From contig NZ_QOAZ01000002.1 of the NCBI RefSeq assembly GCF_003574675.1, forward strand, positions 1-64,000: a stretch of DNA of 64,000 bases. Reading direction: 5' to 3'. Below the pieces are notes generated by a model that did not search any database, was not told where the DNA came from, and saw only the letters and a program-made list of their open reading frames with translations. The stretch's first letter is position 1. Each line of letters starts with the position of its first letter. The stretch comes from Azohydromonas sediminis (GTDB lineage: Bacteria > Pseudomonadota > Gammaproteobacteria > Burkholderiales > Burkholderiaceae_C). The position numbers and the translations under genes were made by a program. Positions 16,814 to 25,357 of the stretch are shown piece by piece.

Positions 16814-17706
16814 CCTCTCGGGCTGGCGTGCGCGCCTGGGCCGCCGCGGCCGTCGTGGCGGCCGTACCGGCCGTCGCGGGGGCACAGGCCGGCGCCACGC
16901 TCGCGATCGACGAGCCGCGCGCCTACGGCTACCAGGTCGGCGACGTGTTCGAGCGCCGCCTCGTCGTCGATGCCGCGCGCACGCAGCGCATCGACGAGGC
17001 GTCGCTGCCGGCCGTGGGCCGCCGCGGCCAGGCGATCGAGCTGCGCGCGCTGCGGCACGAGCGCATCGACGCGGGCGAACGCACGCGCCACCTCGTCGTG
17101 CTGCGCTACCAGATCTTCCACGCGCCGGTCGAGGTCACGACGCTCGAGGTGCCGCCGTTCTCGCTGCGCCTGTACGGCGCGCCGCGCGACGAGACGCTGC
17201 GCGTCGAGGCGCTGCCGGTGACGGTGGCGCCGCTCGTGCCGGTGGCCGTCTCGCCGCGCGAGGGTCTCGGCGAGTGGCGTCCCGACGCGCCGGTGCCGGC
17301 GGTCGACGCCACGGCGAGCCGCCAGCGGCTGGTGGCCTACGCGGTGCTCGCGCTGCCGCTGCTGGGGTACCTCGCGCACGTCTACGTCGGGCTGCCGTGG
17401 CTGGCCGCGCGGCGGCGGCCGTTCGGCCGCGCTTGGCGGGCGGTGCGCGCGGCCGGCGACCCGCTGGCGGCGCTGCGCGCGGTGCACGAAGCGATCAACG
17501 CCACTGCCGGGCGCGTCGTGCTCGAAGGCGACCTGCCGCGCTTCGTCGCCGAGCACCCGCGCTTCGCGGCGCTGCGCGACGACTTCGCGCGCTTCTTCGC
17601 GCAGTCGCGGCAGGCGCTGTTCGCCGGCGGCGCGGCGGCGGTCGACGCCGCGTTCGTCGCCGACCTGTGCCGGCGCTGCCGTGACGTCGAGCGGGGGTCG
17701 GCATGA
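16810..17706 (+). CDS. mxaA: MxaA methanol dehydrogenase maturation protein
   Basis: A 298-residue protein with a signal peptide (to about 25), a periplasmic beta-rich domain (about 26-175) and one membrane segment (about 178-198, VAYAVLALPLLGYLAHVYV), followed by a cytoplasmic helical tail of about 100 residues. Size and topology fit MxaA, reported to be needed for metal insertion into MxaF in Methylobacterium. Sequence conservation in this family is modest, so the name rests mainly on its place between mxaS and mxaC. Start and stop are coupled to its neighbours. Confidence 0.82.
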   Translation: MTSRAGVRAWAAAAVVAAVPAVAGAQAGATLAIDEPRAYGYQVGDVFERRLVVDAARTQRIDEASLPAVGRRGQAIELRALRHERIDAGERTRHLVVLRYQIFHAPVEVTTLEVPPFSLRLYGAPRDETLRVEALPVTVAPLVPVAVSPREGLGEWRPDAPVPAVDATASRQRLVAYAVLALPLLGYLAHVYVGLPWLAARRRPFGRAWRAVRAAGDPLAALRAVHEAINATAGRVVLEGDLPRFVAEHPRFAALRDDFARFFAQSRQALFAGGAAAVDAAFVADLCRRCRDVERGSA

Positions 17707-17725
17707 CGCGGTGGGTGCACCGGCG

Positions 17726-18760
17726 ATGAGCTTCGACGCGCCGCTGTGGCTCGTGCTGCTGCCGCTGGCGGCGCTGCCGTTCGTCGCGCCGGCCGGGCGC
17801 GCGCTCGACGGCGGCGCGCTCGCGCGGCTGCCGCGCGATGCCGCGTCGCGTGTGCTCGACATCGGCCTGCGTGCGGCGGCGGCGCTCGCGCTCGCCGCGA
17901 TCGTCGTCGCGCTCGCGGGGCCGTACCGGCCCGAGGCCGCCGTCGAGCGCATCGGGCAGGGCGCCGAGATCGTGATCGTGCTCGACCGCAGCCGCAGCAT
18001 GGACCAGGGCTTTGCCGGCACCGCGACGCGCCCGCCGCCGGGCACCGGGCCCGAGGCGCTCGCGCACTACGTGCACCAGCAGCACGTGCGCCAGCGCGAG
18101 CCGAAGCGGCGCGTCGCGGTGCAGATGCTCGCCGAGTTCGCTGCGCGCCGGCCGCGCGACCGCTTCGGCATGGTCGTGTTCAGCAACCGGCCGCTGCGCG
18201 TGCTCGACTTCACGAGCAAGCCGCAGATCGTGCAGGCGGCGATCGCCGCCGGCGACGCCGGGCGCGGCCTCGCCGACACCGACATCGGGCTGGCGATGCA
18301 AGCCGCGCTCGAGATGTTCGACGGCCGGCCCTACGCCGGCTCGCGCGTCGTGCTGCTCGTCTCCGACGGCGGCGACCACGTCTCGCCCGAGATGCGCGAG
18401 CGCATCGCCGACCTCGCGCGCCGCCATCGCGTGGGCATCGACTGGATCTACATCCGCAGCGCGCTGAGCCCCGGGCTCGCCGACGAGGCGGCTGCGGGCG
18501 CGGCCTCCGACACCGTGCCCGAATTCTTCCTGCACCGCTTCTTCCGCGGCATCGGCGTGCCGTACCGCGCCTACGAGGCCGAGGACCCGCAGGCGCTGCA
18601 GGCGGCGATCGACGACATCGATCGCCTCGAGAACCTGCCGCTGACGTACACCGACACGCTGCCGCGGCGCGACTTCGCCGCGTGGGGTTACGCCGCAGCG
18701 CTCGCCGCGGCGCTCGCGCTGCTCGCGGCGAGCCTGCTGGAGCGACGCCGATGGGCCTGA
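17726..18760 (+). CDS. mxaC: MxaC, membrane vWA-domain maturation protein
   Basis: A 344-residue protein with two N-terminal membrane segments (about 7-22 and 47-65), a vWA domain with the metal-adhesion motif DRSRS in IVIVLDRSRSMDQ and the second motif LLVSDGGDH, and a C-terminal membrane helix (about 318-338). This BatA/BatB-like layout is typical of vWA proteins acting with MoxR ATPases at the membrane. It overlaps mxaK by 10 bases. MxaC is required for active methanol dehydrogenase in methylotrophs studied so far. Confidence 0.9.
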   Translation: MSFDAPLWLVLLPLAALPFVAPAGRALDGGALARLPRDAASRVLDIGLRAAAALALAAIVVALAGPYRPEAAVERIGQGAEIVIVLDRSRSMDQGFAGTATRPPPGTGPEALAHYVHQQHVRQREPKRRVAVQMLAEFAARRPRDRFGMVVFSNRPLRVLDFTSKPQIVQAAIAAGDAGRGLADTDIGLAMQAALEMFDGRPYAGSRVVLLVSDGGDHVSPEMRERIADLARRHRVGIDWIYIRSALSPGLADEAAAGAASDTVPEFFLHRFFRGIGVPYRAYEAEDPQALQAAIDDIDRLENLPLTYTDTLPRRDFAAWGYAAALAAALALLAASLLERRRWA

Positions 18761-19308
18761 AGGGCGGCTTCGCGACCCGGCGCCGCACGCGCCTGGTGAT
18801 CGGCGCCCTCGTCGTGCTCGCACTCGCCGCGCTCGTCGACGGCTGGCTGCTGCAGCGCGCTGCGCGCTGGAATGCGCTCGCCGCGGCGGTCGGCACCACG
18901 CCGCCGCCGGCCGATGCGCCGCCCGCGGTGTGGTTTGCGCACGCGCGCGCGCTCGACGCCGCGGGCGACCAAGACGGCGCGCTGCAGCAGTACCGCCGTC
19001 TGCAGGCCGACGCGCAGGTCGGTCTGGCGGCGCGCTACAACGGCGCCAACGTGCTGATCCGGCAGGCGCTCGTCGTGCGCGCGAGCGAGCGGCCGGCGCT
19101 CGCGATCCCGCTGATCGAGCTCGCCAAGGAGACCTACCGCGACGTGCTGCGCGCCGACCCCGAGCACTGGGAGGCGCGCTACAACCTCGAGCGCGCGCAG
19201 CGCCTGCTGCCCGACCCGCAGCACGCCGACGACGAGGCCGGCCCGCCGCCGCGCAACGCCGAGCGCGCGGCGACGACGGCGCGCGGTGTCGCGCAGGGGA
19301 TGCCGTGA
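18751..19308 (+). CDS. mxaK: MxaK methanol dehydrogenase maturation protein
   Basis: A 185-residue protein with an N-terminal membrane anchor (about 15-34, VIGALVVLALAALVDGWLL) and a periplasmic TPR-like helical region (about 55-155, including ARYNGANVLIRQAL and EARYNLERAQRLLPDP). It ends in a low-complexity tail. Length, anchor and position between mxaC and mxaL identify it as MxaK. It probably helps assemble the membrane complex of vWA proteins. The start ATG lies inside the end of mxaC and the stop overlaps the mxaL GTG. Confidence 0.85.
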   Translation: MGLKGGFATRRRTRLVIGALVVLALAALVDGWLLQRAARWNALAAAVGTTPPPADAPPAVWFAHARALDAAGDQDGALQQYRRLQADAQVGLAARYNGANVLIRQALVVRASERPALAIPLIELAKETYRDVLRADPEHWEARYNLERAQRLLPDPQHADDEAGPPPRNAERAATTARGVAQGMP

Positions 19309-20315
19309 ACGCGCGTGCCGTCGGGGCCGCGCTCGTGGCCCGGGTCCGGCGCCACGCGCCGTCGATCGCGCCCGCGCTGGCGGTGCTCGCGCTGGCGGCC
19401 ACGCTCGCCGAGCCGACGTGGACGCTGCCGCGACCGCGTGTCGAGCACGTCGTCGCGATCGACGTCACGCAGAGCATGGACGTCGTCGACGTGCGCCACG
19501 AAGGCCGGCCGGTGAGCCGGCTCGAGCTCGCGAAGCGGGCGCTGCGCGACGCGCTGCCGGCGCTGCCGTGCGGCTCGAAGATCGGCCTGGCGGTGTTCAC
19601 CGAGTACCGTGCGTTCCTGCTGCTCGCGCCGGCCGAGGTCTGCGCGCACCTCGACGAGCTGCGCCGCGCGATCGCGCACATCGACGGGCGCATGGCGTGG
19701 ATGGGCAACAGCGAGATCGCGAAGGCCGTCAAGGGTGCGCAGGCGATGGTCGCGGCACTGCCGGGCAAGCCGTCGCTCGTGTTCGTCACCGACGGCCACG
19801 AGGCACCGCCGCTGGCCGCGGGCCTGGCGAGCGCGGCCGAGCAGACGGCGCCGGCACCGGGGCTGATCGTCGGCGTCGGCGGGATGCAACCGTCGCCGAT
19901 CCCGCGCACCGACCCGCTCGGCCGCCCGATCGGCTACTGGGGCGCGGGCGACGTGCTGCAGACCGACGCGCGCAGCCTGGGCCTCGGCAACGCGGCGCCG
20001 GCCGAGCCCGCCGGCGCTGCCGCCGGTGCGCTGCCCACCGGGGCGACGCCGGGCAGCGAGCACCTGTCGTCGCTGCGCGAGGGTTACCTGCGCGTGCTCG
20101 CCGCCGACCGTGGGCTGCAGTACGTGCGGCTCGACGACGCGGCGACGCTCGCGCGCGCGCTCACCGCCCCGGCGCTCGCCCGTCCGGTGCCCACCGCGGT
20201 GGACCTGCGCCCGGCGCTCGGCGTGCTGGCGGCGCTGCTGCTGCTCGCGCGCCACGCGCCGGCGCTGCGCACCCTCGTCGCGCAGCGGTGGCCAGCCGCC
20301 GCCCGGCGCCGCTAG
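19305..20315 (+). CDS. mxaL: MxaL, membrane vWA-domain maturation protein
   Basis: A 336-residue vWA protein. An N-terminal membrane segment (about 20-37) precedes the motif AIDVTQSMD; the first Ser of DxSxS is Thr here. LVFVTDGHE is the second metal-site motif, and a C-terminal membrane helix lies at about 302-320. A 40-residue linker rich in Pro, Ala and Gly (about 228-250) is not part of the vWA fold. It starts at a GTG overlapping the mxaK stop. It closes mxaRSACKL and meets the convergent SoxYZ-like gene after 10 bases, where a GC hairpin (20303-20321) might slow both polymerases. Confidence 0.9.
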   Translation: MNARAVGAALVARVRRHAPSIAPALAVLALAATLAEPTWTLPRPRVEHVVAIDVTQSMDVVDVRHEGRPVSRLELAKRALRDALPALPCGSKIGLAVFTEYRAFLLLAPAEVCAHLDELRRAIAHIDGRMAWMGNSEIAKAVKGAQAMVAALPGKPSLVFVTDGHEAPPLAAGLASAAEQTAPAPGLIVGVGGMQPSPIPRTDPLGRPIGYWGAGDVLQTDARSLGLGNAAPAEPAGAAAGALPTGATPGSEHLSSLREGYLRVLAADRGLQYVRLDDAATLARALTAPALARPVPTAVDLRPALGVLAALLLLARHAPALRTLVAQRWPAAARRR

Positions 20316-20325
20316 CGCCGGCGGA

Positions 20326-21177
20326 TCAAGGCGCCGCGCGCACCGGCAGCGTCGAGACGAAGGTCTTGCCCTCGGTGTCGACGACGACGGCGCGCAGCTC
20401 GCCGTCGTTGCCGCGCGGCAGGAAGTCGAAGCGGAAGTGCGGGTTCTCGCTGATCGTGAAGTCGACGTCGGCGGCGAACACCAGCCGCCCGGCGTAGGTG
20501 ACGTCGATGCGCCGCACGAAGTGCGCCGGCGTGAACAGCCGCGTGAGCTGGTCCATCGCCATCCCGGAGTGGTTCGGGTGGCTGATCATCAGCTGCGCCA
20601 TCGCGGGCTGGCCGTCGGCGAGCGCGCCGACGACCTGCATCTTCATCCGCCCGAGGGTGGCGAGTGCGGCCTGCGGGTCCTTGCCCGGCGGCGCCGAACA
20701 GCCGCCCGAGGCCTTGACGTGGCGCACCGCCATGTGCAGCGAGCCGTCGTTCATCTCGGCGATCGCGCGCACGTGCGTGTAGTCGTCGATGCGCACGCGC
20801 GTCTCGACCTCGGCGCGGCCACTGTCGGGCGTGAAGTAAAACACCGCGCCGGCCGGCGACGGGTTCTGGTCGATCACGAGCACGATGCGCTTGACATAGC
20901 GCTCGGGGCTCTGCGGCTGCTGCACGCGGATCGCGATCGGCACGACGGCGCCGTCGTCGGCGCGCGTCGGCGCCTCGAGGCGGATCAGGTCGTCGGCGGG
21001 GCTGCGCACGCTGCGGCCGCCGAACATGTCGCGGCGGAGCGCCTGCCAGCGCGGGTTGTCGTCGGGGCGGTCGACCGGCACGCGCGAGACCTGGGCCAGC
21101 GCCGGCAGCGCGGCACCGGCGAGCAGCGTGCCGAGCACGGCACGGCGGCGCGGTAACGGACAGGGCTTGGTGATCAT
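20326..21177 (-). CDS. Quinoprotein dehydrogenase-associated SoxYZ-like carrier (copy 2)
   Basis: A 283-residue exported SoxY-SoxZ fusion with a twin-Arg type leader (RRRAVLGTLLAGAALPALA). As in copy 1 (7275-8099), a single conserved Cys lies in KASGGCSAPP at the domain junction, and the C-terminal half contains HFRFDFLPRGNDGELRAVVVDTEG. The two copies align along their length but are clearly diverged, so this is not a recent duplication. It is last in the leftward xox operon, 40 bases after an intact metallohydrolase. This pairing is known beside PQQ dehydrogenases; what is carried is unknown. Confidence 0.85.
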   Translation of the reverse strand: MITKPCPLPRRRAVLGTLLAGAALPALAQVSRVPVDRPDDNPRWQALRRDMFGGRSVRSPADDLIRLEAPTRADDGAVVPIAIRVQQPQSPERYVKRIVLVIDQNPSPAGAVFYFTPDSGRAEVETRVRIDDYTHVRAIAEMNDGSLHMAVRHVKASGGCSAPPGKDPQAALATLGRMKMQVVGALADGQPAMAQLMISHPNHSGMAMDQLTRLFTPAHFVRRIDVTYAGRLVFAADVDFTISENPHFRFDFLPRGNDGELRAVVVDTEGKTFVSTLPVRAAP

Positions 21178-21217
21178 GGGGCGTCTCCTCGCGCCCGGCG
21201 GCTTCGCGGGCGACTGG

Positions 21218-22162
21218 TCAATCTTCCCACTCCAGCTCGGCGTATGCCGCCGTGACGTTGCGGCGGTGGAAGAGCTCGGCGAGCGCCCACGGTTTGGCGA
21301 TGTCGCGCCCGACCTCGTCGACCGCGCGCTGGATCGGCACGCCGGCCTTGACCGCGGCGCGCGTCTCGCGCAACAGCGCTTCGAGGTACGTGGCCTGCGG
21401 CGCGATCATCGCAGCCAAGTCGGCGCCCGGCGCGCCGTGGCCGGGCACGACGCGCGCGACGTCGAGCCGGCGCAACTCGTCGAGCGCCGCGACCCAGCCG
21501 CGCAGGTTGCCGTCGACGACGGGCATGTGGCGCACGAACAGCAGGTCGCCGGTGAACAGGGTGCGCGTCGTGCGGTCGTAGACGCTGAGGTCGTTGTTGG
21601 TGTGCGCCGTCGGCCAGGGCCGCAACAGCAGCACGCGGTTGCCGAGGTCGAGCTCGGTGGGTGCGTCGATGGTGCGCGTCGGGTAGACGATCGTGCCGGG
21701 CCCGGCGGCGACGCCGAAGTCGCGCTGCAGCGCGTTGAGGTAATGCCGCTCGCGTTCGGCCAGCGCCTTCGGCAGCGCCGCGTGGGCGACGATCGCCGGC
21801 GAGCTGCCGCCCGGCGCGTCGACGAAGGCGGCGTTGCCGAGCACGTGGTCCGGGTGCGCGTGCGTGTTGACGACCGCGCAGATCGGCAGCGGCGTCGTGC
21901 GCTCGACGGCGGCGCGCAGGCGCCGCCCGACGTCGATGCCACCACCGCTGTCGATCACGGCGACGCAGCGATCGCCGACGATGAAGCCCACGTTGGCCAC
22001 GTCGCCGTCGCTGCCGGGACCCCAGGCGGCGACGGCGCCCGTGTGCACGTAGACGCCCGGTGCGATCTGCTCGACCGCAAGCGGCGGCAGCGCGTCGGCC
22101 CGCGCCGCGGCGGCCGCGCCGACGGCGACGACGGCAGCCGCCCACGCGAGCCAGCGCGGCAC
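21218..22162 (-). CDS. Quinoprotein relay system zinc metallohydrolase
   Basis: A 314-residue exported metallo-beta-lactamase-fold enzyme with an intact zinc site: THAHPDH (HxHxDH), a later His in AHTNNDLSVYD, Asp in FTGDLLFVRH and His in VVPGHGAPG. The GTG start at 22162 gives a signal peptide VPRWLAWAAAVVAVGAAAAARA; no ATG is available nearby in this frame. It is adjacent to the SoxYZ-like carrier, as in other quinoprotein loci, and by analogy with SoxB-like release steps may hydrolyse something bound to the carrier thiol. Substrate unknown. Compare the degenerate paralogue at 8120-9112. Confidence 0.85.
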   Translation of the reverse strand: MPRWLAWAAAVVAVGAAAAARADALPPLAVEQIAPGVYVHTGAVAAWGPGSDGDVANVGFIVGDRCVAVIDSGGGIDVGRRLRAAVERTTPLPICAVVNTHAHPDHVLGNAAFVDAPGGSSPAIVAHAALPKALAERERHYLNALQRDFGVAAGPGTIVYPTRTIDAPTELDLGNRVLLLRPWPTAHTNNDLSVYDRTTRTLFTGDLLFVRHMPVVDGNLRGWVAALDELRRLDVARVVPGHGAPGADLAAMIAPQATYLEALLRETRAAVKAGVPIQRAVDEVGRDIAKPWALAELFHRRNVTAAYAELEWED

Positions 22163-22233
22163 GAGCCCCGTCGAATCGCGGCGGCGGGATGGCCGCGTGC
22201 CGGGCGCAGCCGCCGCGCCGCGGCCCGGCCGAC

Positions 22234-22623
22234 CTATTGCGGCGCGATGAAGCACGCCTTCTTGACCCGCGCCTGCAGGTCGCGGTACGCGCGCACCTCG
22301 GCCTGCATCGCCTTCGCGTCGCGGATGTACGAGCCACGCTCGCCGCCGATCGTGTTGGCGTCGAACGCGGTGGCCATCGTCTCGAACTTGTCGTGCGGCA
22401 CTTCCTTGGCGATCGCGTCGATCGCGCACGAGCACTTGGCCATCATCTCGTACGCCGGCGGACCGGGGTTGTCGCGCATGCAGGTGAACACGTAGCGCAC
22501 GCGGTCGAGGGTGGGGTAGTCGTGCGCGGCGCGGGCGTCGACGGCATCGGCCGTCGCGCAGCCGCCGAGGACCGCGACGGCGGCCGCCGCGAGGACTTTG
22601 CGCAGTTCGAGAAAGGGCGTCAT
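22234..22623 (-). CDS. Predicted lipoprotein with three conserved-looking cysteines, function unknown
   Basis: I do not recognise a named family. The 129-residue product has a lipobox LGGC with C22 as the lipidation site, and cysteines at 48, 64, 66 and 124 (FTCMRDN, AKCSCAID, KKACFIAPQ), enough for two disulphides or a small metal or haem-free redox site. There is no CxxCH haem motif. It overlaps the preceding exported-protein gene by four bases (ATGA) and sits in the operon running from xoxF to the SoxYZ-like gene, so it probably acts in the periplasm on methanol dehydrogenase or its electron carrier. Confidence 0.75.
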   Translation of the reverse strand: MTPFLELRKVLAAAAVAVLGGCATADAVDARAAHDYPTLDRVRYVFTCMRDNPGPPAYEMMAKCSCAIDAIAKEVPHDKFETMATAFDANTIGGERGSYIRDAKAMQAEVRAYRDLQARVKKACFIAPQ

Positions 22624-23387
22624 GAACGGGGGGTCTCCTGGGTGGGCGGCTCGGCAGGGGCGCTGCCGCCTTCGATGAACATCTGTTCGACGATCAACGG
22701 CGGCTCGCCGGCGGTGGCGCCGCGCATCACGCTGCGCATGCCGTAAATGCCGCCGGGAACGGCGTCGCTGACGTAGAACTGGTAGGCCTTGTCGGCGTAG
22801 CGCGCGTAGCGCTGGCGCGTCGGGTCGTTGCGGTACGGCTCGATCTCGATCAGACGACCGGCGATCGTGCGGCCCTGGTACGTCAAGGCCACGTCGCGCA
22901 CCGTCGCGTCGTCGGCGATCGCGAGCCGGATGCGCTTGCGGAAGTACGCGGCCGAGCCCTTGGTCAGCCGATTCATGTCACGCACGTCGTGCTCGAGGAA
23001 GTACAGCAGCATGGGGTTGGACTTCGCCTGCTCGATGTCGGGCAGCATCACCGCGCGCTCGCCGCTGAGAAAACGGCCGACGACGGCGCAGCACGAGCCG
23101 TCGGCGGCCGCGCGCAGGTCGATCGCGACGCGGTCCTCGAAGCCGGGCTCCAGCGCGCCTGACTTCTGGAAGCGGTAGCTCAGCGTCAGCGGCGGCTTCA
23201 GCGTCGGCAGCGGCTCGCTCATGAAGAGCAGGCGCTCGGCCGGCGAGTACGTCGACGTCGGTGCGGCCGACTGCGCCGCCGCGGTACCGACCGCGACGGC
23301 GAGCGCGGCAGCGAGCAGGGCCCGCGCGCGACCGCGCGCGCACAGCGTCAGGCGCTTGGGAGGGAAGACAAACGGAGGTCGGTGCAT
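22620..23387 (-). CDS. Exported protein of unknown function in the xox operon
   Basis: A 255-residue product with a signal peptide (cleavage probably after AVGTAAAQS, about residue 39). The mature part is predicted mostly beta-strand and contains a vicinal Cys pair in ADGSCCAVVG. No motif that I recognise is present; recurring stretches such as KPPLTLSYRFQKSG and LTYQGRTIAGRLIEIEPYRND suggest a lipocalin- or DUF-like barrel, which I cannot name. It lies 47 bases after the protease gene and is coupled to the lipoprotein gene. A role in the xox periplasmic system is inferred from the operon only. Confidence 0.75.
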   Translation of the reverse strand: MHRPPFVFPPKRLTLCARGRARALLAAALAVAVGTAAAQSAAPTSTYSPAERLLFMSEPLPTLKPPLTLSYRFQKSGALEPGFEDRVAIDLRAAADGSCCAVVGRFLSGERAVMLPDIEQAKSNPMLLYFLEHDVRDMNRLTKGSAAYFRKRIRLAIADDATVRDVALTYQGRTIAGRLIEIEPYRNDPTRQRYARYADKAYQFYVSDAVPGGIYGMRSVMRGATAGEPPLIVEQMFIEGGSAPAEPPTQETPRS

Positions 23388-23434
23388 GAGGGCCTGGACG
23401 GACGCGGAGGGTGGGGTGGACGAAAGGTGCAGCG

Positions 23435-24460
23435 TCAGAGCGCGCCGAGGCGCGCGGCGAGCTGTCGCGCCAGCTCGTCGCTGAGCGGCTGCAGTGTCGC
23501 GAGGGCTTGCCGCGCCTTGTGGACGAAGCCCAGGCGCGCGCTGAGCAGACCGAGCCGCAGCCAGCCCTGCGCGTGGCGTGGGTCGACGGCGACGGCGCGC
23601 TCGTACGACGCGAGGGCTTCCGGCTGGCGATCGAGTGCTTCGGCAGCGAGGCCGAGCGCGTACCACGACGTCGGGTCGAGCGCGGCGTCGCGCGTCCAGC
23701 GCGACGCGAGTTCGAACAGCTCGTGCCAGCGCCCGCCCTGCGCGAGGTGCGCCGCGCGCAGGAACGCGGGCTGGGATTCCGGCGGATGCTGCCAGAACGG
23801 GACGCGTTCGCGTGGCAGCGGCGCGACCGGCTCGAAGCGCGCCGCACTCGAGAGCATCGGCGCCAGCCACTGGACCGGTGCCGAGAAGTAGTGCGCCTCG
23901 CCGCCACGCATGCGAAACGTCAGCACACCGACCAGCCGGCCCTGCTCGTCGAACAGGCCGCCGCCGCTCGCGCCCGAGTTGAACAGGTTGCTGCTCTGGA
24001 TGACGGGCGCGTCATGCAGGGGATGCAGCGCGACGACCTGCCCCAGGCTGCGCCGCAGTCCGAAGCCACCGGTGAACCCCAGCGCGATGACGGCGTCGCC
24101 GATGCGCAGCGAGCGCGCATCGCCGAGCACCGCCGGCGGGTTCGGCAGGCCGGGCACGTCGAGCACGCACAGGTCGTGCTCGACGTCGGCGGCCTGTGCG
24201 TGCACTGGCATGCGGTCGCCACCGCGCGCGACCTGAATCGACACGGCATCGTGCGTGACGTGGCAGTTCGTCACGACGCGTCCGGGTGCGACGACGACAC
24301 CGGAGCCCAGTGCGATGCCGCCTTCCGAGCGCAGCGCCTCGACCTGCGTGACCGCAGCGCTGACGCGCACGAACGAAGCCGGGTCGAGCGCATGCGCCGG
24401 CGCGGCGAGGGCCGTGGCGGCGAGCAGCCACGCCGTGCCGCGAACGCGGCCCGCGGTCAA
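23435..24460 (-). CDS. Secreted trypsin-like serine protease with TPR-like C terminus
   Basis: A 341-residue exported protein. After a signal peptide (cleavage near APAHA) comes an S1C/trypsin-like domain with a full triad: His in VTNCHVTH, Asp in EHDLCVLDV and Ser in NSGASGGGLF. From about residue 240 there are TPR-like repeats (WYALGLAAEALDRQPEALASYERAVAVDPRHAQGWLRLGLL carries a canonical TPR). There is no PDZ domain, unlike DegP. The TTG start overlaps the xoxJ stop (TTGA), so it is translationally coupled to methanol dehydrogenase genes. It may process or quality-control XoxF, XoxG or XoxJ; this is inference. Confidence 0.85.
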   Translation of the reverse strand: MTAGRVRGTAWLLAATALAAPAHALDPASFVRVSAAVTQVEALRSEGGIALGSGVVVAPGRVVTNCHVTHDAVSIQVARGGDRMPVHAQAADVEHDLCVLDVPGLPNPPAVLGDARSLRIGDAVIALGFTGGFGLRRSLGQVVALHPLHDAPVIQSSNLFNSGASGGGLFDEQGRLVGVLTFRMRGGEAHYFSAPVQWLAPMLSSAARFEPVAPLPRERVPFWQHPPESQPAFLRAAHLAQGGRWHELFELASRWTRDAALDPTSWYALGLAAEALDRQPEALASYERAVAVDPRHAQGWLRLGLLSARLGFVHKARQALATLQPLSDELARQLAARLGAL

Positions 24461-25350
24461 CGCGCCAGCGGATTGCCCTGTGCGTCGACGAGCGGCACGC
24501 CGTAGTCGCGCAGGATCGCCTCGATCTCCGGCTGCTTGCGCTCGATCAGCGACTCGATCTGCTGCTTCCACTGCGGCTCTCCCCGACGCACGCCCATCGC
24601 CATAGCGTAGTCGAACTTCACGCCGGGTTCCGACTTCAGAAGAATGACCTTCAGCGGCCTGGCCGTCGCACGCTTGGCGTAGAAGCCGGCGATCGGGCCC
24701 CACACGATGGCGGCGTCGATCTTGCCCGCGGCCAGTTCGCGTTCGATCAGCTCGCCCGGGTACTGGTCCGGGTCGGGGCTGAGCATCAGGTACGGCACGC
24801 CCTGGTCGACGAGTCCGTGGCGGTCGAGCCAGGCCGACGCCGGGCTGCGGTCGAACACGCCGATCTTCAGCGACTTCAGCACCGCCGGGTCGAGGCGAAG
24901 GAAGTCCTCGATGCTGTCGACCTTGTCGAGCCCCTTCGAGTTGCTGAGGACGAGGGCGTAGGTCGAGCGGTAGTACGGCTTGGTCACGTCCGCCTGCTCG
25001 AAGCCGACCGGCACGCCCATGATGATGTCGCACGGGTAGTCCTGACCGGGCAGCTTGTAGCGCAGCGTGTTGCGCACGAAGCCCATGCGCTGCGGGAACG
25101 AGTAGTACGTGACGGGCAGCCCGAGTTCCTTGCCGAACAGTTCGGCGATGCGGTTCTCGATGCCTTCGCCCTTCGTGTTCGAGAACGGCAGGTTGTTCGG
25201 GTCCTGGCAGACGCGCAAGGCCTTGCGGGGCCCGTCGTCGGCCGTTGCGGCGTGGCACGCCAGTGCGGCGGCGAGCACAGCGACGATGCGTCGCGCGATG
25301 CGCGCGCGTCGGCCCGCGGACGTGCTGTCGCTGGGGAGCGTGCGCTTCAT
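24457..25350 (-). CDS. xoxJ: XoxJ/MxaJ-type periplasmic binding protein
   Basis: A 297-residue periplasmic solute-binding-fold protein (signal peptide to about residue 38). Typical XoxJ/MxaJ stretches are LRVCQDPNNLPFSNTKGEGIENRIAELF, PCDIIMGVPVGFEQADVTKPYYRSTYAL and DAAIVWGPIAGFYAKR. XoxJ is thought to bind and help activate XoxF rather than import a solute; no transporter genes accompany it. It follows xoxG by 7 bases and is coupled to the protease gene. Confidence 0.92.
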   Translation of the reverse strand: MKRTLPSDSTSAGRRARIARRIVAVLAAALACHAATADDGPRKALRVCQDPNNLPFSNTKGEGIENRIAELFGKELGLPVTYYSFPQRMGFVRNTLRYKLPGQDYPCDIIMGVPVGFEQADVTKPYYRSTYALVLSNSKGLDKVDSIEDFLRLDPAVLKSLKIGVFDRSPASAWLDRHGLVDQGVPYLMLSPDPDQYPGELIERELAAGKIDAAIVWGPIAGFYAKRATARPLKVILLKSEPGVKFDYAMAMGVRRGEPQWKQQIESLIERKQPEIEAILRDYGVPLVDAQGNPLAR

Positions 25351-25357
25351 CGCCGTC

